In this document: piece after piece, positions 43,872-50,391 of the stretch | How the letters are laid out: each line of letters opens with the position of its first letter | Numbering within the stretch: the first letter of the stretch is position 1 | From: an uncultured Colwellia sp. | Lineage (GTDB): Bacteria; Pseudomonadota; Gammaproteobacteria; Enterobacterales; Alteromonadaceae | Reading direction: 5' to 3' | Length of the DNA: 50,391 nucleotides | Assembly (NCBI GenBank): GCA_913020705.1 | Contig: CAJWBY010000013.1 | Coordinates: 1 to 50,391, forward strand | Notes under the pieces: model-generated | What the model saw: the letters and a program-made list of their open reading frames with translations, nothing else | Told to the model about the DNA's origin: nothing | The model's database searches: none | Position numbers and translations under genes: made by a program

Positions 43872-45161
43872 TTACTTTATGAGCTCCGCGATAGTAGCAA
43901 TACCCAAACCTGTTCCGCCTGCAGCCCAAAGTCCGGTTGCATTGCCGTTATATGCGCCAGCTAAATCAAAATGTAACCAGCCAGCGCCCTCATTTTCGAC
44001 AAATCTAGACAAAAATCCTGCAGCATTACTTGCACCGCCAGCACCTCCGCCAGGTTTTGGACGACTGTTTGCTGTATCAGCAAATTCAGATGGACACTTT
44101 TCTTGATGCCAAGATTCTAGAGGAAATTGCCATATAGGTTCATTTACAAGTTCTGCTGCTTTTTTAGCTTGCTCTGCGGCTTTATCGTCCAAAGTAAATA
44201 AAGCACTGTAATCACCGCCAGTAGCCATTACTGCTGCACCCGTTAATGTTGCGGCATCAATAATAAGAGGTGCTTTGGTTTCGCTCGCCGCTAATAAACC
44301 ATCAGCTAACACTATTCGACCTTCGGCATCGGTATTCGCAACTTCCATAGTAACACCGTTTTTATAGGTTAAAATATCGCCCAATTTATAAGCATCATTA
44401 CTGACCATATTTTCAGCACAACACAAGAATAGTTTAACGCGCTTATTTAGACCTTCTTTAATCGCTAGCGCCATTGCACCGGCAACCACTGCTGCACCGC
44501 CCATGTCGCATTTCATATCAAACATACCTGCGTTTGACTTTAAGCTGTAACCACCACTGTCAAAAGTGATACCTTTACCCACCAAACAAGCTGAAACAGC
44601 TGCATCAGCATTACCTGTTGGATTGAAATCAACTTCTAATAAACAAGGTGGATTAACGCTACCTTTACCAACATTATAAATTCCCACCCAACCTTGTTTA
44701 AGTAATTCATCACCTTGAGTAAGCGTCGTGGTTACATAAGCAGGTGCTTGTGTATTAATATAATCAGCGGCTAGTTCAGCTAATTTAAGTGGGTACAACT
44801 CTGAAGGTGTTTGATTGATTAAATCGCGACTCCACGCAAAAACAGCTAACTTGTCGTTCAAACGATTTACACTTTCAGTACTTCCGGTAAATTCAACATG
44901 CGTTAACTTGCCCACGCAAGTAAAGCCTAAAGCAAAGCTCCATTGAGTTTCCTCATTCCAATGTTCGCCTGTTAAACGAGGGCTCTTAACACCTAACTTT
45001 TCAATTTTACGCGCAGCTTTTTGGATTTGTCTCAACGGTGATTCATTTGAATTTTTCAAACAAATATGTAGATCACTTTCTACAAATTGAACAAGGTTTT
45101 CACTCTGCCAATTAGTGTTAGCACTTTGTGTTGATAAATAAATATTAGTTACTTGGGTCAT
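43872..45161 (-). CDS. pepB: M17 leucyl aminopeptidase (PepB-like)
   Basis: This 429-residue cytosolic metallo-aminopeptidase has an N-terminal domain of about 150 residues. The catalytic domain carries the two-metal ligands: Lys and Asp in LVGKGITFDSGGYSLK, Asp in MKCDMGGAAVVAGAM, and Asp and Glu in the signature NTDAEGRIVLADGL. Length fits PepB (about 427) better than PepA (about 500), but the subfamily is not certain. It cleaves N-terminal amino acids from peptides. An AGGA ribosome binding site lies 8 nt before the ATG. It may work with the secreted M28 peptidase in peptide use, by inference. Confidence 0.9.
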   Translation of the reverse strand: MTQVTNIYLSTQSANTNWQSENLVQFVESDLHICLKNSNESPLRQIQKAARKIEKLGVKSPRLTGEHWNEETQWSFALGFTCVGKLTHVEFTGSTESVNRLNDKLAVFAWSRDLINQTPSELYPLKLAELAADYINTQAPAYVTTTLTQGDELLKQGWVGIYNVGKGSVNPPCLLEVDFNPTGNADAAVSACLVGKGITFDSGGYSLKSNAGMFDMKCDMGGAAVVAGAMALAIKEGLNKRVKLFLCCAENMVSNDAYKLGDILTYKNGVTMEVANTDAEGRIVLADGLLAASETKAPLIIDAATLTGAAVMATGGDYSALFTLDDKAAEQAKKAAELVNEPIWQFPLESWHQEKCPSEFADTANSRPKPGGGAGGASNAAGFLSRFVENEGAGWLHFDLAGAYNGNATGLWAAGGTGLGIATIAELIK

Positions 45162-45247
45162 ATGTAGTCCTGAACAGTATAAATTAATGCCATTAGTTTA
45201 TACCTATCTATGTGTAAAGCCGATAGTTTATTAAAAGTACTGATTAA

Positions 45248-46075
45248 CTAGTGTAAATCTAGCCAGAGTTCACTTCGAGAGAGAGGTACTTGAGAGGGTA
45301 AGAATGGATTAGTTAAAGAAAATACACGTCGTTTTTCTTGTTGCACTTCTTTTATCGCACTACCAAAATATTTATTAAAAATACGTTCAAAACTACCATC
45401 TTTAAGTGCTTTTTCTAATCCTAAAGAAATATCTGCGGCAAGTTTAGTGTTATTTTTATTAACATAGAAAAAATAAGCTGCTGGGTAGTGAATTAATTGG
45501 TGCGGTTCTATAATAACATTGCGGTCTTTATGTTTTTCATATTCCCACCTCACTTCTAAAATAGAGCGAGGAAAATAATCAAAGCGATTATTTTCTAGCA
45601 TAGGGAATAAACCATCATAACTACTTCCTCCTTCAACATTAATATCGTTACTTGCTATCACTTTAGTGTCGGACCAACTATGAAGTTGCCCTGGAGTTAA
45701 TAACTTAAATGCCGCTAAGGTGCTGTGCTTTAAGAATATGTCTTTATTCTCTTTCGTCACTAACGCAATACGCCAGCCATTTAAACCTTTCAATATCGGA
45801 AAACGAACAGGTAATAGTAATTTTTCTCGCTCTTTCGTCGCTCCAGCTGTAATAACATCGATCCCTGCATTGTTAGAAATAAGTTTCAATACACGATTTT
45901 TAGGAAGGTTCTTATTATTAAATTGCACTTGATAGTTGTTTTTTTGATTATAACTAAGTACATGTTTGAGTAATTCTGCGGAATAGTCATCACAACCATA
46001 ACCCGGAAAGACAACTTTATTTGCAACACTTGAAGTACTGAATAGAATGAAGATAATAAGAAAAAGTAAACGCAT
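45248..46075 (-). CDS. orphan periplasmic binding protein (SBP_bac_3-like)
   Basis: This 275-residue exported protein has a signal peptide (1-18, LFLIIFILFSTSSVA). The bilobed pattern of the family 3 solute-binding fold follows: LLKHVLSYNQKNNYQVQFNN, GLNGWRIALVTKENKDIF, NDINVEGGSSYDGLFPMLENN (about 145-165) and LEKALKDGSFERIFNKYFGSAI. Such proteins bind polar amino acids or act as sensors. No transporter genes are adjacent. The ending (FLPSQVPLSRSELWLDLH) resembles orphan proteins of this type in marine gammaproteobacteria. No clear ribosome binding site is visible. Confidence 0.78.
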   Translation of the reverse strand: MRLLFLIIFILFSTSSVANKVVFPGYGCDDYSAELLKHVLSYNQKNNYQVQFNNKNLPKNRVLKLISNNAGIDVITAGATKEREKLLLPVRFPILKGLNGWRIALVTKENKDIFLKHSTLAAFKLLTPGQLHSWSDTKVIASNDINVEGGSSYDGLFPMLENNRFDYFPRSILEVRWEYEKHKDRNVIIEPHQLIHYPAAYFFYVNKNNTKLAADISLGLEKALKDGSFERIFNKYFGSAIKEVQQEKRRVFSLTNPFLPSQVPLSRSELWLDLH

Positions 46076-46316
46076 AAATACTCAGTATGATAAAAATTCA
46101 TATAATCTAATTATTATAATACGACAGTTCTGAATAAAACCAAGCAACTTTGCAATTATAAAGAAAGCGTGTTGGCCAAAGATATTCACGTAGTTATGAA
46201 TAATGGCTGATAGGTTCTAAAAGCGATAATAAAATGCTATTATTTCCTCAATTAAGTAATAATTTTCAGTAAAAAGTATCGTATACACTGTCTGATTTTT
46301 TTACAGTCATTACATG

Positions 46317-46331
46317 AATGAATAATTCATT
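46317..46331. promoter_or_regulatory. palindrome upstream of the sigma-54 promoter
   Basis: AATGAAT-A-ATTCATT is a perfect 15-nt palindrome about 70 nt before the -24 element. A second short one, TACGA-ATA-TCGTA, lies 10-20 nt further on. The distance suits an enhancer-binding protein; whether PrsR binds here is not shown. Confidence 0.35.
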
Positions 46332-46364
46332 ACGAATACGAATATCGTAAGCGATTGTTTTAAA

Positions 46365-46394
46365 ACAAAATAGATACAAAATAGATACAAAATG
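46365..46394 (+). repeat. 11-nt direct repeats before the sigma-54 promoter
   Basis: ACAAAATAGAT occurs twice in tandem (46365-46375, 46376-46386) with a partial third copy (ACAAAATG, 46387-46394). The period of about one helical turn places all copies on the same face of the DNA, directly before the -24 element. The remainder of the gap 46076-46400 shows no gene. Confidence 0.75.
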
Positions 46395-46400
46395 AAAAAG

Positions 46401-46416
46401 TGGTACGATAAGTGCT
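46401..46416 (+). promoter_or_regulatory. sigma-54 promoter of the PEP-CTERM gene
   Basis: TGGTACG-ATAA-GTGCT matches the -24/-12 consensus TGGCACG-N4-TTGCW. GG (46402-46403) and GC (46414-46415) are separated by exactly 10 nt. Transcription would start near 46427, about 54 nt before the ATG. Sigma-54 control of PEP-CTERM proteins through PrsK/PrsR is known in Zoogloea. Confidence 0.8.
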
Positions 46417-46480
46417 TTGTATTACTCATATAAGTAATAGTATTAAATTGCAGTTTCAAACTGCGAAGAGGTTTTTAATA

Positions 46481-47407
46481 ATGCGTTTAAATTTTATAAA
46501 ATGTTTAGCAGTTACCGCAACACTTTTGTGTTTTAGTAATGTTTCATTTGCTGGTTCAGTTACATCATGTGCAAGTGCAGCGAATTATAGCGATGGCACT
46601 AAAGATTTCGGTGATGCTACTACAAGCAGTAAGGGTGGTACGTATGGCGAAGCTTGTCATGAAACTAATGCTTGGCAACAACTTGGTAGTGCTGGAGCAA
46701 ATGGTATAACCAATACAATGAATGATGCCAATAGTGCAAATGAGGGCTGGAATGGAGAAGCCTCTCAAAAAGCAGTAGACACAGGCGATAATGGCGTAAG
46801 TTGGCGTGTGGCTGATGAAAATGGTGTTTTTGGCGCTTATGGGCAACCAGAACTAACTCTTGGACAAACGGTTGAGTTTAAATTTGATGTTACCCGTTCT
46901 CAAAAAGGTACTCACAAATTTGATCAATTAAGAGCTTGGGTTGATTGGAATGGAGAGGATGGATTTAGTAATAGAGATATGTTTCACGCTACGAAATCTG
47001 GAGGAGAGCGCTTAATCACGGAAAAATGGTATAAAGATAAAAGTAGCAATGATGACAAAAATGGCGTGTATACAAATAATGTAAATACCGACTTATCAAG
47101 CGCCCGCAGAACTAAATATAATCACTCAGATACAACTAGAAGCTATTCTGTTACAACTACGATACCTATGGATGCGATCGTTGGCGATACTTGGATGCGC
47201 GCACGCATTGTTTGTGAAAACTCTTTAACTACACATGCATCTAATATGAATTTATTAGCTACTGGTTACCACGACCAAGGTGAAGTGGAAGATTACAAGT
47301 TAACAATTAATGCTCGCCCTCCAACTCCGGTTCCAGAGCCTACTACTTTATTAGTATTTGGTACCGCACTGATTGGTTTAGTATTAAGCAGAAAAAAAGC
47401 TAAGTAG
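46481..47407 (+). CDS. PEP-CTERM sorting domain protein with GEVEDY domain
   Basis: This 308-residue secreted protein has a signal peptide (about 1-24, ending SFAG). A middle domain carries AWVDWNGEDGFSNRDMF and ends HDQGEVEDYKLTI, the GEVEDY motif of surface beta-sandwich proteins. The tail is the PEP-CTERM signal: VPEPTT, a hydrophobic helix (LLVFGTALIGLVL) and basic SRKKAK. Exosortase should cut near PEP and attach or release the protein at the surface, often with exopolysaccharide. The ribosome binding site GAAGAGG fixes ATG 46481; an earlier ATG at 46412 lies inside the sigma-54 promoter and is rejected. A strong terminator follows. Confidence 0.9.
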   Translation: MRLNFIKCLAVTATLLCFSNVSFAGSVTSCASAANYSDGTKDFGDATTSSKGGTYGEACHETNAWQQLGSAGANGITNTMNDANSANEGWNGEASQKAVDTGDNGVSWRVADENGVFGAYGQPELTLGQTVEFKFDVTRSQKGTHKFDQLRAWVDWNGEDGFSNRDMFHATKSGGERLITEKWYKDKSSNDDKNGVYTNNVNTDLSSARRTKYNHSDTTRSYSVTTTIPMDAIVGDTWMRARIVCENSLTTHASNMNLLATGYHDQGEVEDYKLTINARPPTPVPEPTTLLVFGTALIGLVLSRKKAK

Positions 47408-47428
47408 TATTTACATAACATATTTATT

Positions 47429-47454
47429 AAAGCCGCAATTATGCGGCTTTTTTT
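47429..47454 (+). terminator. rho-independent terminator of the PEP-CTERM gene
   Basis: AAAGCCGCA and TGCGGCTTT form a perfect 9-bp stem with loop ATTA and seven T, 21 nt after the stop. The gap from here to 47860 has no convincing gene; a 70-codon open stretch on the minus strand (47552-47761) lacks a start codon. Confidence 0.92.
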
Positions 47455-47861
47455 GTCTCTGTTTGAATACTTTTTTAGCTTTCTGATTCCAGTCGTAATT
47501 CATTAAATAATATCACTTTGAACCCCCCTAATAACATTTGTCCATCAACATTCAATAGCATCTTCTCTTTGCCGTAATTGTATCTGTACTAATGTAAAGG
47601 TTTTCAGGCAGTTTAAGTATTAAGAATAAAAGATAGTTAGTTGTAGTGGTTGCGAAAGCTTTATAACTGATCACCACACCAATGATTGATAACCGTCCTA
47701 CTGACAAATTATTAACCACCTCAAAGATAGGGTAGCGACCTTCTTCTAGCCATTCATCTCGTTACAAAATTCAAGAGCTGATTGATTGCTGTTTTACACC
47801 ATAACAATCTTAATGCGAAGCACAATAGAAAATTAGTCGTCCATAAATACCACTCATAAAA

Positions 47862-47882
47862 AAACCGCAATTAATGCGGTTT
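47862..47882 (-). terminator. rho-independent terminator of the TPR protein gene
   Basis: AAACCGCA and TGCGGTTT form a perfect 8-bp stem with a 5-nt loop. On the minus strand seven T follow. It lies 18 nt after the stop of the PrsT-like gene. Confidence 0.88.
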
Positions 47883-47900
47883 ATTTTGAACAAGATAACG

Positions 47901-50391
47901 TTATTTTTTCAATTCCAGTAAGAGTATTTTCCCTTCCTTTACTCCCTTTAAATTTTCAGGTGCCATAGCAATAAATTCTAAGTATTCAATTGCTTCTGCT
48001 TTTCTACCTAATTTAGCCAGTGCATAGGCTAAATGGTAATTCACTTCAGTGTCTGACGACGACATGCTGTAAGCCTGCCTTAAGTATGACAAACCTTCTT
48101 CAACCTCTCCTGATAGTGTTAACGCCCAACCAGCGGTATCAAAGAAGCCGGATATGGTATTAGTAATTTCTATCGCTTGTTTAGCTTGAGTAAACGCTAA
48201 CTTATATTCTCTCTTTACGATATGAATACTTGCTAGGTTATTTAAGGCTATTGCTCGTTGATCTATTGGTAATGACTTAGTTAATAATAACTGATATTGA
48301 AACTGTGCTTCATCCCAATGTTCGTGCGTTAATAAATGCTCGGCTAATACTTTTCGCTTAAGTGCAGCATCTGGCTTGCTATTAACCAAGGATGTTAAAT
48401 AGGGGATAAATTGTTTTGATAACTTCTCGCTATGACTTATTTGCGCTAACTTCATTAAGGCGATAACATTATCTTCATCTTGTTTTAATGCCATTGCGTA
48501 TAAAGAATAAGCCGCACCTAGGTTTTTTCTTCCTCGAGCAACATCTCCTTTCAAAATATATAAATAAGTATTACGCTTAAAACCTGCGATTTCAGCGGAC
48601 TTAATTGTTTTTTCAGCTTCTTTCAATTTATTTTGTTTAACTTGCAGTTTTATCGTTTCTATAAAAACTGATAAAGACTTCGGGGATAATTCAAGCGCGA
48701 CAGCAAGTGACTTTTCAGCACCTTCATAATCTTTTATACGAAGTTGTAAACGGCTAAGGCGAAACAGTTTATTGGCATCACCTAACCAAAAGCCGAATAG
48801 CTGTGAAAGTTGTATTTTGGCATATTCAAACTGGTTTAAAGCGATTAGATTTTTCACTCTAATTTCAATGGCATAAGTATCTAAACGATTATTTTGCAAA
48901 TAATTACTGATCAACGAAAGACTGTTTTCAAAATCTTTTTCATTAAAGTAAAGTTCAGCAAGCTGATATGTGGCTGTTGTATTTACTTTACTCTTTTGTT
49001 TTTGTTTCTCTAATATACTAATAGCTGATTTAACGTCACCTATTTGATATTCTAATTCAGCCAACTTTAACCATGCTTCCGTATGCTCTTCATTGTCTGT
49101 AACCAGTTGTCGAAGTACTTTTCTGGCAACTTCTTTTTCATTTAAGAAATTTTGTAATATTGCATAATTAAACTGCACCTCTATATTATCTGCATGTAAA
49201 GAATACAGATCTGTAATTATATTAGTCGCTTGATCAATCTCATTTTGTTGCAGAAGCAACTGTGCATGTAATAACTGATATTTAATATTTTCGGGCTCTA
49301 GCTCAATGACCATAGTGATATATCTTTGGCTTTCGTCTAGTTTGCCAAGCTTTAAAGAAAGCGCCGCTAAAGTTTGTAAATAGAACGCATTTCTTGATAC
49401 TTTAGCTTCTTTAAGAAGATTCAGTGCTTCAAGGTTTTTATCCCGTTCAGATAATACTTTAGCCGTCAGAATTAATATTCCCGTATCATTAGGGTATAGT
49501 AGGTTTAACCTAGCTAGATAAGGCTGCGCTTTAAAGCTTTGATTAAATTGAATATACAAACCCGCAAGAATAGTTGCATAGTCTTTATTTACCACTAATT
49601 TTTCTTCGTAATCACTTAATAATTTTAAAGCACTCTGTTCTTGATTTTGTTTTATATAAACATCAGCCAGTAGCATGACACTATTAATATCATCCGGTTC
49701 ATTATCTAGGTAACTGTTTAATTTAGTTCTCGCTTGTTCCCAATTTTTCTGTCCATAACTTGTCATTGCATCAATCAATTGCAATTGAGGTTGGTTATCC
49801 ATAAATTGACTATCAATTGAAGCAAGTTGAGTGCTTAATTGCATTAACACTTGCTGGGATAAAGCGATTTCGTTTAAGTCTTTTAATATCGAACTTTTCA
49901 AAAACTGAGCATGAGGATCATTAGGTACCAAAACTAAAATTTCTTCAATAAGTGCTTCTGCTTTTAAATAATCTTCTAACCCTATATAAACATTAACAAT
50001 ATACTTCAAAGTCCTCACATTATCAGGAACGGAAACATTCGCTTTATCAAATAGATCTAATGCTTGGGTGTACATTCCTGACATTAGCAACCAACGACCT
50101 TTCATTATCCAAAATTCGTTGTCAGGCTGTCCGAAACTTTCAACTTTGTTGATAATATTTTTTGCTTTGATTAAAAAATTTAAATCAAGGTACATACTTG
50201 CTAACCCGAGATTAGCTTTAATATGATTTGGGATTAACTGTATAGTTGATTGATAAATAGCTTCTGCTTTTTCACTTTCATCATTAGCTAAAAACGCTTT
50301 TGCTTTAACCAACTCAAAATTTATTTTACTTCTTTGATTCAGGTTTTTACCCTTGTCTAGCTCAATGACTTCATCATATTTCCCCTGAAAA
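47901..50391 (-). CDS. prsT: PEP-CTERM system TPR-repeat protein PrsT-like (5' end outside window)
   Basis: An open frame enters from the right edge with no start in the window; a TTG at 50312 is not a credible start because coding sequence continues before it (GKYDEVIELDKGKNLNQ). Over 820 residues are visible, built almost wholly of TPR units (such as AFLANDESEKAEAIYQSTI, PNDPHAQFLKSSILKDLN, YRLAFTQAKQAIEI-like helices). It ends EYLEFIAMAPENLKGVKEGKILLLEL, described in two parts. Length and architecture fit PrsT, the TPR lipoprotein encoded with exosortase, PrsK and PrsR. The lipobox would lie outside the window. PrsT may act in export or anchoring of PEP-CTERM proteins; the neighbouring convergent PEP-CTERM gene supports this name. 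Confidence 0.82.
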   Translation of the reverse strand, partial: FQGKYDEVIELDKGKNLNQRSKINFELVKAKAFLANDESEKAEAIYQSTIQLIPNHIKANLGLASMYLDLNFLIKAKNIINKVESFGQPDNEFWIMKGRWLLMSGMYTQALDLFDKANVSVPDNVRTLKYIVNVYIGLEDYLKAEALIEEILVLVPNDPHAQFLKSSILKDLNEIALSQQVLMQLSTQLASIDSQFMDNQPQLQLIDAMTSYGQKNWEQARTKLNSYLDNEPDDINSVMLLADVYIKQNQEQSALKLLSDYEEKLVVNKDYATILAGLYIQFNQSFKAQPYLARLNLLYPNDTGILILTAKVLSERDKNLEALNLLKEAKVSRNAFYLQTLAALSLKLGKLDESQRYITMVIELEPENIKYQLLHAQLLLQQNEIDQATNIITDLYSLHADNIEVQFNYAILQNFLNEKEVARKVLRQLVTDNEEHTEAWLKLAELEYQIGDVKSAISILEKQKQKSKVNTTATYQLAELYFNEKDFENSLSLISNYLQNNRLDTYAIEIRVKNLIALNQFEYAKIQLSQLFGFWLGDANKLFRLSRLQLRIKDYEGAEKSLAVALELSPKSLSVFIETIKLQVKQNKLKEAEKTIKSAEIAGFKRNTYLYILKGDVARGRKNLGAAYSLYAMALKQDEDNVIALMKLAQISHSEKLSKQFIPYLTSLVNSKPDAALKRKVLAEHLLTHEHWDEAQFQYQLLLTKSLPIDQRAIALNNLASIHIVKREYKLAFTQAKQAIEITNTISGFFDTAGWALTLSGEVEEGLSYLRQAYSMSSSDTEVNYHLAYALAKLGRKAEAIEYLEFIAMAPENLKGVKEGKILLLELKK

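Noticed and set aside
46365..46394. CRISPR-like or origin iterons
   Set aside because: Units are only 11 nt, without spacers, and they sit directly on a promoter; no replication genes are near.
46412..46480. Upstream ATG extension of the PEP-CTERM protein
   Set aside because: The extension lies within the sigma-54 promoter, before the expected transcription start, and precedes a clear signal peptide with its own ribosome binding site.
47552..47761. PilZ or sugar-transferase remnant in the open stretch before the TPR gene
   Set aside because: Slight resemblance to either family (NNLSVGRLSIIG) is too weak to name it.
50310..50312. TTG as start of the TPR protein
   Set aside because: The frame stays open with TPR-like coding sequence up to the edge of the window, so the true start is outside.

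Overview
The window is AT-rich chromosomal DNA from a marine gammaproteobacterium of the Alteromonadales. Colwelliaceae (Colwellia, Thalassotalea and relatives) fits best. Evidence for this is the complete MSHA type IV pilus cluster, MotX (Na+-driven polar flagellum) next to rnr, PEP-CTERM/exosortase genes, and an rpsF-priB-rpsR-rplI operon with typical gammaproteobacterial spacing. The genus assignment is inference from gene content. I see no tRNA, rRNA, CRISPR array, insertion sequence or prophage.

Region 1 (1-15.5 kb, almost all minus strand) is the MSHA locus, transcribed right to left: mshI, mshI2, J, K, L, M, N, E, G, F, B, A, then a second MshA-like pilin, mshC, mshD and mshO (cut by the left edge). 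Most genes overlap or nearly touch. A plus-strand O-antigen-ligase/PglL-type gene (2613-4295), with a bidirectional terminator behind it, splits the cluster between mshA and the second pilin. MshE carries two intact MshEN c-di-GMP-binding motifs.

Region 2 (15.6-24 kb) holds a PLP enzyme (D-cysteine desulfhydrase/ACC deaminase family), the S6 operon, an orphan periplasmic binding protein, rlmB, rnr (whose conserved N-terminus lacks a normal start codon) and motX.

Region 3 (23.9-30.9 kb) holds a diguanylate cyclase followed by an HD-GYP phosphodiesterase, a 902-residue Ig-repeat surface lipoprotein, and a secreted M28 metallopeptidase. The c-di-GMP genes lie between two motility/adhesion systems (MSHA and MotX), so a shared motile-to-attached switch is plausible.

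Region 4 (31-45.2 kb) is housekeeping: erpA with a near-consensus IscR site on its promoter, a DUF6776-like membrane protein, a ClC channel overlapping hemJ, pyrB, hemL, a small protein of unknown function with a strong Fur box over its -35, mrcB (PBP1b), hrpB, an acyl-CoA thioesterase with two inverted repeats around its promoter, a second small unknown protein, and a PepB-like M17 aminopeptidase.

Region 5 (45.2-50.4 kb) holds an orphan periplasmic binding protein and a PEP-CTERM/GEVEDY exported protein. The latter is preceded by a well-spaced sigma-54 promoter and 11-nt direct repeats. Convergent to it is the PrsT-like TPR protein of PEP-CTERM systems, cut by the right edge. This suggests an exosortase locus just beyond the window.
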